Assembly (NCBI GenBank): GCA_025928645.1
Contig: JAICJD010000025.1
Span: forward strand, 1 to 32,110
Direction: 5' to 3'
Source: Gemmatimonadales bacterium
GTDB taxonomy: Bacteria > Gemmatimonadota > Gemmatimonadetes > Gemmatimonadales > GWC2-71-9
Length of the DNA stretch: 32,110 bases
The position numbers were made by a program, and so were the translations under genes. This document shows, one piece after another, positions 1-7,324 of the stretch (the stretch's first letter is position 1; each line of letters starts with the position of its first letter). The notes below the pieces were generated by a model. The model was not told the origin of the DNA. It ran no database searches and was given only the letters and a program-made list of their open reading frames with translations.

Positions 1-726
1 CCCGACGCCCGGCGCTTCTACACCGCGCTCTTCGGGTGGAGCGCCGAGGACCGGCCCGCCGGCCCCGACAACGTGTACACCATCCTGCTGCGCGAGGGGA
101 GATCGGTCGCCGCGCTGTACCCGCAGGCGGCGGGAGTCGCGAGCGGACCACCGCACTGGCTCTGCTACGTCTCGGTAGCGTCCGCGGACGACGCGGTCGG
201 GCGTGTGCGGGCGCTCGGAGGCACGGCGATCGACGAGCCGTTCGACGTGCTGGACGTGGGGCGCATGGCCGTGGTGCAGGATCCGGCCGGTGCAGTGCTC
301 GCCCTGTGGGAGCCTCGGCGGCACGCGGGGGCGGCGGTGGTCGGTGAGCCCGACACGATGTGCTGGAACGAGCTGGTCACGCCGCGTCCGGATCTCGCGC
401 GCGCCTTCTACACCGGCCTGTTCGGCTGGACGCCCGCCGAGGGACGGACGCCGGCGCATACCACGTTTTTCCGGGACGGGTGCCCGCGCGCCGGCATGCT
501 CGCCATGGAGCCGTCGCAGGGCCGGGGGCCGGCGCACTGGCTGGTCCACTTCGGCGTGCGGGACTGCGAGGGATACACGGCGCTGGCGCAGTCCCTCGGC
601 GGGCGGGTGCGGGCGCGGCCCGCGGAATGTGCGGGCGCCGACCGATACGCGGTACTGGACGATCCGCAGGGCGCAACGTTCGCGGTCATCACGCCGCCGG
701 CGGCGGCCGCAGACGGCCCGGGCTAG
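1..726 (+). CDS. VOC/glyoxalase-like two-domain protein (5' end outside window)
   Basis: The frame is open from base 1, so the start codon lies upstream and only the C-terminal 241 residues are present. Two homologous beta-alpha-beta modules are visible. The first begins at the window edge with the signature RRFYTALFGW, and the second repeats it as RAFYTGLFGW about 120 residues later. Each module ends in a DPxGAxxAxxxP-type strand (DPAGAVLALWEP, DPQGATFAVITPP). This tandem arrangement is typical of the glyoxalase/bleomycin-resistance/extradiol dioxygenase (VOC) superfamily of cytoplasmic proteins. The substrate cannot be read from the sequence and metal ligands are not clearly conserved. The stop codon TAG overlaps the -10-like TAGATT of the next gene, 8 bases before its ATG. 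The superfamily assignment is firm; the function is unknown. Confidence 0.85.
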   Translation, partial: PDARRFYTALFGWSAEDRPAGPDNVYTILLREGRSVAALYPQAAGVASGPPHWLCYVSVASADDAVGRVRALGGTAIDEPFDVLDVGRMAVVQDPAGAVLALWEPRRHAGAAVVGEPDTMCWNELVTPRPDLARAFYTGLFGWTPAEGRTPAHTTFFRDGCPRAGMLAMEPSQGRGPAHWLVHFGVRDCEGYTALAQSLGGRVRARPAECAGADRYAVLDDPQGATFAVITPPAAAADGPG

Positions 727-729
727 ATT
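724..729 (+). promoter_or_regulatory. -10-like hexamer directly before the nitroreductase start
   Basis: TAGATT fits the TANNNT pattern and ends 5 bases before the ATG at 735. A transcript from it would start at or next to the start codon, so the mRNA would be leaderless. There is no Shine-Dalgarno sequence and no good -35. This is one of four such placements in the window. Inferred only. Confidence 0.4.
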
Positions 730-734
730 CCGGC

Positions 735-1304
735 ATGGACGCCATCACAGCGATACAGCGGCGGACCTCGGTCCGCCGTTTTCGTCCCGATCCCGTCCCG
801 CGCGATGTCATCGAGCGGCTGCTCGACTGCGCGGTGCGCGCACCCAACCACAAGCTGACCGAGCCGTGGCGGTTCGCCGTCCTGACCGGTGCCGCCCGCG
901 ACCGCTACGCCGCCATGCGCGCGCGCCAGCGACTCGCCCGGTTCAGCGCTCCAGACGGCGAGGAGGCGCGCTCGGCCGCCGACAAGATGCGGCGCGAAAC
1001 GGAAGAGACGCCGGCGATCGTCGTGGTCGTGTGCGCGGTCAGCCCGGACGAGCGGACCAGGGAGGAGGATTTCGCTGCCGCGATGATGGCGACAGCCAAT
1101 CTGCTGATCGCGGCGGCGTCGCTCGGCCTCGGCACCTACCTCCGGACCGGGAGCATCATGCAGGACCCGGAGGTCGAGGCGCTGGTGGGCCTCGAGCAGG
1201 GGTTCCGCGTCGTCGGGGTGGTGAGCCTGGGCTATCCCGCCAGCGAGGAGCCGCCCCGCCGACGCCGCCCGGCCGCGGAGCTGACCAGGTGGGTCCAGGG
1301 ATAG
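735..1304 (+). CDS. nitroreductase family protein
   Basis: A 189-residue protein, the usual length for the FMN-dependent nitroreductase family. These enzymes use NAD(P)H to reduce nitro-aromatics, quinones or related compounds in the cytoplasm. The N-terminal RRTSVRRF motif (FMN phosphate contact), the APNHKLTEPWRF segment (residues about 36-47) and the C-terminal LGLGTYLRTG segment are all family hallmarks. The start was chosen at this ATG because the conserved fold begins immediately (MDAITAIQRR); the open frame further upstream overlaps the VOC gene and does not look like this family. The protein resembles the short YdjA-like subgroup. A stem-loop overlaps the stop codon. The physiological substrate is not identifiable. 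Confidence 0.88.
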   Translation: MDAITAIQRRTSVRRFRPDPVPRDVIERLLDCAVRAPNHKLTEPWRFAVLTGAARDRYAAMRARQRLARFSAPDGEEARSAADKMRRETEETPAIVVVVCAVSPDERTREEDFAAAMMATANLLIAAASLGLGTYLRTGSIMQDPEVEALVGLEQGFRVVGVVSLGYPASEEPPRRRRPAAELTRWVQG

Positions 1305-1325
1305 CCGGGAAGGGTATTCCCGGCT
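1303..1325 (+). terminator. possible terminator hairpin after the nitroreductase gene
   Basis: AGCCGGGAA and TTCCCGGCT form a perfect 9-bp stem around a 5-base loop, beginning inside the stop codon. It is followed by GTGAAAAT rather than a T run, so termination is uncertain. Confidence 0.4.
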
Positions 1326-1396
1326 GTGAAAATCGCCCGTAACTTGGGGGCGGAGACTCCCGCCCAGATACGCCTTTCTTCGTGGAGGATGAGGCC

Positions 1397-2260
1397 GTGA
1401 ACGTCCGTCGTGAGATTCTCGCAGTGGCCGTTCTGATGGCGGCCGCGCTTCCGCTGGCCGCCCAGCAGACCACCGACAGCACCGCCCAGGGCTACGCCCC
1501 GACGGCGCCCGCCCCCACGGCGGCGCCGGCCCCCGCTCCCAGCACGGCGCCCGCGGCTACGCCCCCCGCCGCCGCGCCGGCGCCCGCTTCCGCCGCCACC
1601 AATCCGGCCGCCGCGCCAGCCGCCGCGGTGCCCACGTCCCCGACCGCTGGCAAAAGCGTCGCGGAGGCCCTCGGCTTCATTGACGTGATCCCGGTGCGCA
1701 GCGCGGACCGGATCCAGAACGAGCTTGCGTCCGCGCGGGCGGCGGAGCACGAGGCCGACGCCCGGATCGCCGAGTCGGGCTCGCAGCGGGCCCAGACCAA
1801 GGCGATGGCCGAGGTCAAGAAGCAGGAGATCTCGACCCTCAACGCCCGCCTCAAGCTGGCCGACAAGCAGAAGAACGAGGCCGACAAGACGACGCTCACC
1901 GCCGAGAAGAAGGTCGCCGAGCGTCAGAAGCAGTTCCTCGACCGCCGCGAGGCGCTGCACGCCGCCGAGCAGGATCAGGCCAAGGCCGCCAAGCGGCTGG
2001 CGCAGTCCGAGCAGAAGGCACTCGACCTGGAGATGCAGCTCGCCAGCCGCCGGCTCGACCGGAGCCGCGTGGCCGGCAACGATCCGACGGCCGCGCTCCG
2101 CCAGGACGAGGTGATCCGTGAGCTCGAGCGGAAGACGCTCGAGGCGCAGCGCGACCGCGCCGACGCGGCCAAGGACGTGGCCTCGCGCGACCAGGATATC
2201 GCGAAGCGCCGGCTCGATCTGTACCAGGCGCAGATGGCGGCGGGCGGCACCAGCCGGTAG
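1397..2260 (+). CDS. secreted Ala/Pro-rich coiled-coil protein, function unknown
   Basis: A 287-residue protein that I do not recognise. Residues 1-23 are a signal peptide (hydrophobic core LAVAVLMAAALPLA, likely cleavage near AAQ). Residues about 25-85 are a low-complexity Ala/Pro/Thr linker. Residues about 95-280 are a long charged, Ala/Gln/Glu/Lys/Arg-rich helix expected to form a coiled coil, with no Cys. This suggests a periplasmic or surface spacer protein. The GTG start at 1397 was chosen because GGAGG lies 8 bases upstream and the signal peptide follows at once; an in-frame GTG at 1382 would sit before that ribosome-binding site. A strong hairpin lies 40 bases after the stop, so the gene is probably its own transcription unit. 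Confidence 0.75.
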   Translation: MNVRREILAVAVLMAAALPLAAQQTTDSTAQGYAPTAPAPTAAPAPAPSTAPAATPPAAAPAPASAATNPAAAPAAAVPTSPTAGKSVAEALGFIDVIPVRSADRIQNELASARAAEHEADARIAESGSQRAQTKAMAEVKKQEISTLNARLKLADKQKNEADKTTLTAEKKVAERQKQFLDRREALHAAEQDQAKAAKRLAQSEQKALDLEMQLASRRLDRSRVAGNDPTAALRQDEVIRELERKTLEAQRDRADAAKDVASRDQDIAKRRLDLYQAQMAAGGTSR

Positions 2261-2298
2261 CGCCGCGGCACGTCGGGACGATCGCCGCCGGCGATGGC

Positions 2299-2333
2299 CG
2301 AAGGGGGCATGCCTCGAGGCGTGCCCCCTTTCG
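2299..2333. terminator. GC-rich hairpin with T run, terminator-like and repeat-related
   Basis: AGGGGGCATGCC and GGCGTGCCCCCT pair with one G-U wobble around a TCGA loop, flanked by AA and TT. The right arm GGCGTGCCCCCTTTCGCT recurs exactly inside the large inverted repeat at 24463-24534. The hairpin is therefore both a probable terminator and a member of a dispersed repeat family. Confidence 0.65.
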
Positions 2334-2380
2334 CTGTCCGCGGCCGCGACACCGGCAGGGTGAACGGAGGCAGTCCCCGC

Positions 2381-3274
2381 ATGACGCACTACATCGGCAT
2401 CCACGCCGTCGATTCAGGCGGCATCGACATGGCGGCGCGGCGGGCGGCCGCCGCGGGCGCGTCGGCGCTCCAGATCTTCACCGCGATCCCCAAGTACTAC
2501 GGCGACAAGTCCTCGATCCGGCCGGAGCGGGTCGCGCGGTTCCGCGCGGCGCTCGGCGCGGTCGGGATCGCGCCCGAGCGGGTGATCGTGCACGCGGCCT
2601 ATGTGCTCAACCTGGCGACCGGCGACGAGGCGAAGTGGGGACGCGCGGCGGCCGGACTCGCCAAGGAGCTCGAGCGGTCGACGGCCGTCGGCGCGGGCGG
2701 CGTATGCTTTCACCCCGGCGCCGCGGTGGATGGGGACCGGCTGGCCGCCGTGCTCAGGGTGGCGCGGGCCATGGCGGACGCGCTCGAGAAGGTGCCGGGG
2801 CCGACGAAGCTGCTGGTCGAGAACACCGCCGGCGCGGGCGCGACGATCGGGCGCACGCCGGACGAAGTGGGGGCGATCCTCGCCGCGCTGCCTGAGGCGC
2901 TCCGCGAACGCACCGGCTATGGACTGGACACGTGCCACCTGTATTCGGCGGGGCACGACATCACCAAGTCCGCGGCCACGCTCGCCCGGATTCTCGACGA
3001 GTTCCAGGCGGCGGCCGGAGAGCCGCCCGCGTTCTTTCACCTGAACGACAGCGAGGGCGGGCTCGGCTCGAACAAGGACAGACACATGCTCATCGGCGAA
3101 GGCCGCATCGGACGCGAGCCGTTCCGCTGGCTGCTCGCCGAGCCTCGAAGCCGCAACGTGCCGCTGATCCTCGAGACTCCGCAGCAACAGATGGAACCGG
3201 CTGATGACGACGCGACGCCCGATCCATGGGACGTGCGGATGGTCACCCTGCTCCGGGAGCTCGGCGCGAGCTGA
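2381..3274 (+). CDS. nfo: deoxyribonuclease IV (endonuclease IV, AP endonuclease)
   Basis: A 297-residue TIM-barrel enzyme that cleaves DNA 5' to abasic sites in base-excision repair, using three zinc ions. The expected metal ligands can all be placed: His71 (HAAYVLNLA), His111 (FHPGA), Glu147 (LVENTAG), Asp183 and His186 (GLDTCHLYSAGHD), His220 (HLNDSE), Asp233 and His235 (NKDRH.LIGEG) and Glu265 (LILETP). Length is normal for the family. The ATG was chosen because the barrel starts directly (MTHYIGIH) and GGAGG lies 10 bases upstream; an upstream in-frame extension would run through the terminator-like hairpin. The neighbours are not repair genes, so it probably stands alone. Confidence 0.96.
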   Translation: MTHYIGIHAVDSGGIDMAARRAAAAGASALQIFTAIPKYYGDKSSIRPERVARFRAALGAVGIAPERVIVHAAYVLNLATGDEAKWGRAAAGLAKELERSTAVGAGGVCFHPGAAVDGDRLAAVLRVARAMADALEKVPGPTKLLVENTAGAGATIGRTPDEVGAILAALPEALRERTGYGLDTCHLYSAGHDITKSAATLARILDEFQAAAGEPPAFFHLNDSEGGLGSNKDRHMLIGEGRIGREPFRWLLAEPRSRNVPLILETPQQQMEPADDDATPDPWDVRMVTLLRELGAS

Positions 3275-3594
3275 CGCACGGGGCGGTCGGGCGGCACGCC
3301 AGACCCTGTCTCCGGATGCGGGTGCGCGGGCCGGCGTAGGCCACGGGCTCGCTCGGCGGGATGCCACTTCATGCCCCGCGTGAGGGCGCGGCGTGGAAGC
3401 GGTGATCCCGACGAAAGATGCCCTGGCTATCGATGCCCGGGCCGGCCGCGGCGCGGATGGGTTCGAGCGGGCGGCGGCGTGGGGTGTGCGCGCTTCTTGC
3501 AGATCCGGTCCCGGTCCCCTCAGGCCTCCACCCGCACCGGGAGCGACGCTTGGAGCACAACCCGCCGCCCCCAAACCACGCGGCCCCGCGTCAC
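3275..3594. other. 320-base gap without a supported gene
   Basis: The frame of the following transglycosylase stays open back to 3418, but the extra residues are Arg/Pro-rich and precede a clear signal peptide, so I treat them as non-coding. No convincing promoter, riboswitch or repeat was recognised. Such leaders before cell-wall hydrolases sometimes hold c-di-AMP riboswitches, but I could not match that consensus. Confidence 0.4.
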
Positions 3595-4269
3595 ATGCCG
3601 CGGCGGCCGTTTCTGGTCGCGCTGGCGGCGACCGCGCTGCTTGCCGCGGTGGAGTTCACGCCCTCGGGGGCGGTCGAGACGCCCCCGCTGTCGGCGCTCG
3701 TCGTGGCCGGCGCCACGTCCACGAGCCGGCCGTATGCGGTGACGCCGCGGCCCGCCACGGCGGTGGACAGCGCGGTGCTCGAGCGCGAGGTCGTCTCCCG
3801 CTACAGCTACCGACCGCTCGCCCGCCTGCTCGGCCGGCGCACCCGCGACCCCGTGACGGCAACGCGGATCGCGCGCGCCATCGTCAAGGAAGCGCGACGG
3901 CTCGAAGTTGCGCCCAGCTTGCTCGCGGGCGTGCTCCTGACCGAGAACCCGCCGCTCGACACCGGCAGCGTGAGCAGCCAGGGCGCGATCGGGCTCATGC
4001 AGGTGATGAATTTTCACGCCGGTGAGTTCGACTGCGCGTCGGACGATCTGCTCAACGTCGAATCGAACATCTGCCACGGCGCCCGCGTGTTCGGGAGCTA
4101 CCTCAAGCGCACGGGCAGCGTGCACACCGCCCTGTTGCGCTACAACGGCTGCGTCGTGAGCGCGAACACACCGAACTGCCACCGGTACCCCGCCAAGGTC
4201 TTCCGCGCGGCGCGACAGGTGCGGCGGGATCTGCTGCAGTACCCGACAACGGTGAGCGCACCGCGCTGA
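3595..4269 (+). CDS. lytic transglycosylase, SLT domain
   Basis: A 224-residue exported protein. Residues 1-25 form a signal peptide or N-terminal anchor (FLVALAATALLAAVEF). After a linker, the C-terminal part is a goose-lysozyme-like SLT domain. It contains a catalytic Glu in LLTENPPLD, then the GAIGLMQVM motif, the NICHGARVFGSYL helix and a RYNG motif. Such enzymes cleave peptidoglycan glycan strands to 1,6-anhydromuropeptides in the periplasm. The sequence SSQGAIGLMQ matches the family ES-xGAxGLMQ signature with a spacing change after the Glu. The ATG at 3595 places the signal peptide first, although no Shine-Dalgarno sequence is visible. It faces the class A PBP gene across 22 bases, so a cell-wall cutter and a builder sit end to end. 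Confidence 0.85.
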   Translation: MPRRPFLVALAATALLAAVEFTPSGAVETPPLSALVVAGATSTSRPYAVTPRPATAVDSAVLEREVVSRYSYRPLARLLGRRTRDPVTATRIARAIVKEARRLEVAPSLLAGVLLTENPPLDTGSVSSQGAIGLMQVMNFHAGEFDCASDDLLNVESNICHGARVFGSYLKRTGSVHTALLRYNGCVVSANTPNCHRYPAKVFRAARQVRRDLLQYPTTVSAPR

Positions 4270-4318
4270 AGCGGGCCGGTCACGACGCCGCTCACCGTTC
4301 ACGGTCCCGGCCCTTCAG
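4266..4318. terminator. possible bidirectional terminator between convergent cell-wall genes
   Basis: CTGAAG plus GGCCGG on the left can pair with CCGGCC plus CTTCAG on the right, with a 2-base bulge. The arms span the ends of both convergent genes. There is no clear T run. Confidence 0.3.
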
Positions 4319-6445
4319 CAGCTCCCGCAACGCCTCACCCACCTTCCGCGCGAAATCCTCGAGCCGCGTCATGAGCGGCGCCTTGTGCACGGTGCAGATC
4401 CTGGTGGGCTCACTGCCGGCGCGAAAGTACTCCTGCTGCGTGACCGGACACCACCGGTTCGCCAGCTCGCCGTTGAACGCGTCGATCTCGCGCCGCACCA
4501 TGCCGGGCGGCGGGTCCCAGTCGGCGGGGTCGCGCTCGAACCATCCGTCCAGGTAGAACGACGCCCAGGCCGGCGCGGCCAGCCGGCCGCCCGAGGCGGA
4601 GGGCGCGATGGGGCGCGGCGCGTCGTAGCCGAACCACACCGCCGCCACCACCGTCGGCGTGTAGCCGACGAACCAGACGTCGGTGCCGTCGTTGGTCGTG
4701 CCGGTCTTGCCCGCGACCGCGCCGCGCACCCCGCGGTCGCGGACCGGCCGGCCGGTACCGCCGTCCACCACCGACTCCAGCATCGAGGTGAGCTGAAACG
4801 CCTCCGCCGCGCCCATCACGCGCTCGGGCCGGCGCGGCGTCGCGCGCCATAGCACGGTGCCGTCGCCCGCCTCGATCCGCCGGATGAGCGAGGGCGTCAC
4901 CCGCCAGCCGCCGTTGGCGAACGGCGCGTAGGCGGTCACCAGCTCGAGCGGAGTCACCGCGCCGGCGCCCAGCGCGAGCGCCGGCACCGGGTCAAGCGGG
5001 CTCCGGATCCCCGCGCGCCGGGCAAGCGCCGCGACGCGCCGTTCGCCGACCGACTCTCCCAGCCGCACGGTCGCCGCGTTCGCCGAGCGCATGAGCGCCC
5101 GCCGAAGCGTCAGCGGGCCGGCGTAGCGGCCGTCGTAGTTGACCGGCCGCCAGACCTGCCCGTGCCTGGTGAGCTCGACCGGGGTGTCCATCACCACGGC
5201 GGCGGGCGTCATCCCGCGCGCCAGCGCCGCCGCGTAGACGAACGGCTTGAACGCCGAGCCGGGCTGGCGGCGGGCGCCGAGCGCGCGATTGAAGCCGCCG
5301 GGCACGTAGCGTCGGGCGCCGACGACCGCGCGGATCTCGCCGTTCCTCGGATCGATCGCCACCAGCGCGCCCTGCAGCGTGTCGCGGCGGCGCCCGAGGC
5401 CCCGGTCGATCGCGTCGGCCTGGCGGCGGACCGCGTTCTCGGCGGCGCGCTGGGCGCGCGCGTCGAGCGTCGTGTAGACGATGAGATCGCCGAGCTGCTG
5501 GTCGCCGAGCAGCGAGTCCACCGCCGCGCGGACCGGATCGAGCGCGAACGAGCGGTCCTCCCGCGGGCGCCATTCGGCCGGCGAGAGCACCAGCGGCTGC
5601 CGCCGCGCGCGCTCGGCGAGCGAGTCCGGCAGATAGTGTTCCCGGGCCATGACGGCGAGCACGAGGTTCCGGCGGGCGACCGCGCGGTCGGGATGCCGGC
5701 GCGGCGAGTACACCGAGGGTCCGCGCACCAGGGCCGCCAGCGTGGCGCCTTCCGCCACCGTGAGCCGATCCACGTCCTTTCCGAACAGGTCGCGGCTCGC
5801 CGCCTCGACGCCGTACGCGCCGTTGCCCATGTAGATGACGTTGAGGTAGAGCGCCAGGATCTGCTGCTTGCTGAGCGAGCGCTCGAGCCGGCCGGCGAGA
5901 TAGATCTCGATGAGCTTGCGCCGAAGGGTTCGCTCCTGCGCGAGCTGCGGCACGAAGGCGTTGCGCACGACCTGCATCGTGATCGTGCTGAACCCCTCGC
6001 TCACGTCACCGCGCGAGATGTTCCGCACCAGGGCCCGGGCGGCGCTGCGCCAGTCCACGCCGTGATGATAGAAGAACCGGCGGTCCTCCACGGCGATGAA
6101 CGCCGCCCGCACGTGCCTCGGCACGCGCGAGAGCGGCACGTTCACCCGGCGGACGTAGGTGAGGCGGCCGAGCGAGGCGCCGCCGCGGTCGAGCACGCGG
6201 CCGCCCTGGCTGGGCCGGAAGCCCTGGATGTCGGCGACGGAGGGACAGCCTTGGAAGCCGCAGGTCACGGTCCAGCTGCCCGCGGCGATGATGAGCAGGG
6301 CCAGCAGGCCGAGCGTCGCGAGACCGAGGCGGCGCCCGGAGGGAAGGGACAGCTTCAGCTGGGTTGCGGCGCGGACCCGGCGGAGTCGGGGCGGGTACCG
6401 GTGTCGGTCACCCCGTTGCCGCGGCGGCGCTGGAACTGATCCCAC
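4292..6445 (-). CDS. class A penicillin-binding protein (PBP1A type)
   Basis: A bifunctional peptidoglycan glycosyltransferase and transpeptidase anchored in the inner membrane. Numbering from the GTG at 6445 gives a membrane helix at about 40-58. The GT51 domain follows, with EDRRFFYHHG (catalytic Glu120), GFSTITMQ (151-158) and RKLIEIYLAGRLE. The transpeptidase has Ser397-x-x-Lys400 (SAFK), SAN at 454-456 and KTGT at 580-583. The usual second-motif Gln of STITQQ is Met here, as in PbpC-like sequences. The start is uncertain: the GTG at 6445 overlaps the upstream gene by 91 bases, has no good ribosome-binding site, and encodes a basic cytosolic tail. A CTG at 6358 would give a 4-base overlap. 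The gene probably forms an operon with the YtxH-like gene. Confidence 0.93.
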   Translation of the reverse strand: MGSVPAPPRQRGDRHRYPPRLRRVRAATQLKLSLPSGRRLGLATLGLLALLIIAAGSWTVTCGFQGCPSVADIQGFRPSQGGRVLDRGGASLGRLTYVRRVNVPLSRVPRHVRAAFIAVEDRRFFYHHGVDWRSAARALVRNISRGDVSEGFSTITMQVVRNAFVPQLAQERTLRRKLIEIYLAGRLERSLSKQQILALYLNVIYMGNGAYGVEAASRDLFGKDVDRLTVAEGATLAALVRGPSVYSPRRHPDRAVARRNLVLAVMAREHYLPDSLAERARRQPLVLSPAEWRPREDRSFALDPVRAAVDSLLGDQQLGDLIVYTTLDARAQRAAENAVRRQADAIDRGLGRRRDTLQGALVAIDPRNGEIRAVVGARRYVPGGFNRALGARRQPGSAFKPFVYAAALARGMTPAAVVMDTPVELTRHGQVWRPVNYDGRYAGPLTLRRALMRSANAATVRLGESVGERRVAALARRAGIRSPLDPVPALALGAGAVTPLELVTAYAPFANGGWRVTPSLIRRIEAGDGTVLWRATPRRPERVMGAAEAFQLTSMLESVVDGGTGRPVRDRGVRGAVAGKTGTTNDGTDVWFVGYTPTVVAAVWFGYDAPRPIAPSASGGRLAAPAWASFYLDGWFERDPADWDPPPGMVRREIDAFNGELANRWCPVTQQEYFRAGSEPTRICTVHKAPLMTRLEDFARKVGEALRELLKGRDRER

Positions 6446-6912
6446 CGCGCCTCGGCTTCGTCGCGCACGGTGGCGGCCGCCTCACGGACGCGCTCGCGCG
6501 TCGGTGCGGCACGCTCGCTGGTGATGAAGTACGCGGCCGCCGCGATGCCCGCGCCGATGGCGAGCACGGTGGACAGGCTGCTGCCGTCCTCGTCGTCCTC
6601 GTCGTCCTGATACGCCTCGAGCTGGTCTTCGAGCTGCTCGATGGCTTCCTCGTAGCGCTTGCGGCCCTTGCGGCCGAGCTCCTCGGCACGCGCGCGAACC
6701 GCGCGGCGGGCCGGACGGCTGCGCTCCTCGAGGTCCTCGAGCCCGTTCTCCAAGCCCGCCCGTGCGGCGGCGAGACGCTTGCGCAGGACACGCCGCGTAT
6801 CCGTGCCCGCCTGGGGCGCCGCCAGCAGACCGACGCCGACGCCAAGCATCGTGGCCAGCAGGGCCGTGCCGAGCCGGCCGCTCCGAGCCTCTGTCCGATC
6901 ATCCGAGCTCAT
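6355..6912 (-). CDS. YtxH-like membrane protein
   Basis: A 185-residue protein. The N-terminal segment (residues about 13-45) has the YtxH layout: a short glycine-rich membrane helix (ALLATMLGVGVGLLAAP) followed by GTDTRRVLRKRL, comparable to the LAPKSGKETR pattern of the family. A charged helical region (45-100) ends in an Asp/Glu run (DDEDDED), then a second hydrophobic segment (LSTVLAIGAGIAAAAYFI, about 112-130) and a basic tail. YtxH-like proteins are envelope- or stress-associated, but their biochemical role is not established. The ATG is supported by GGAGG five bases upstream. The 3' end overlaps the PBP gene, which implies cotranscription and perhaps translational coupling. Confidence 0.75.
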   Translation of the reverse strand: MSSDDRTEARSGRLGTALLATMLGVGVGLLAAPQAGTDTRRVLRKRLAAARAGLENGLEDLEERSRPARRAVRARAEELGRKGRKRYEEAIEQLEDQLEAYQDDEDDEDGSSLSTVLAIGAGIAAAAYFITSERAAPTRERVREAAATVRDEAEARWDQFQRRRGNGVTDTGTRPDSAGSAPQPS

Positions 6913-7324
6913 GTAACCTCCAACCGCGGCCGCTGGGGGCCGGCGCGTGGGTGTCCTGGAGCGATCCCCGGGCCCTGCCGGGGCGGAACATGTCCCACTC
7001 TAATCTATCCCGGAGGGAAGCGAAACATCTTGCATTCCACCAGCGGCTCCCGAAAAACGCACCCGGGCGCCGGCGGCCGGGACGCCCGCCGGCCCTCGGC
7101 CGATCCGGCGACCCGCCCCGGATCCCGTCACCCAAGCTCATAGGGAGCAATCAGTTGGCGGCCAGGGTCGGAGCTGGGCTGGCGCCGGGCGGCTCCGCGG
7201 GCTCCGAGTGCACGGATCTGGCTTGTCGTGAACGGTCGGCAACCGTTTTCCCGCCCACGCCATTACACTTGACCAACCCCCGCGGACCTCGGGCTCCCCG
7301 CCCGAACGGAATCGAGCGCGTCCC
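6913..7324. other. 412-base intergenic region between divergent genes
   Basis: This gap must hold the promoter of the leftward YtxH/PBP unit and that of the rightward hypothetical gene. I see AT-richer spots near 6993-7010 (leftward TAGATT) and 7261-7270 (rightward TACACT), but neither has a convincing -35 partner. No ORF with gene-like features and no repeat was found. Confidence 0.35.

Noticed and set aside
3275-3594. c-di-AMP (ydaO-type) riboswitch before the lytic transglycosylase
   Set aside because: The genomic context is suggestive, but I could not align the leader to the conserved core of that riboswitch. A covariance-model search would decide.
5162-6439. A 425-codon open frame opposite the PBP1A gene
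   Set aside because: It is Arg/His/Ala-rich, has no recognisable domain and is antisense to a gene with all PBP motifs. Long shadow frames are expected in very GC-rich DNA.
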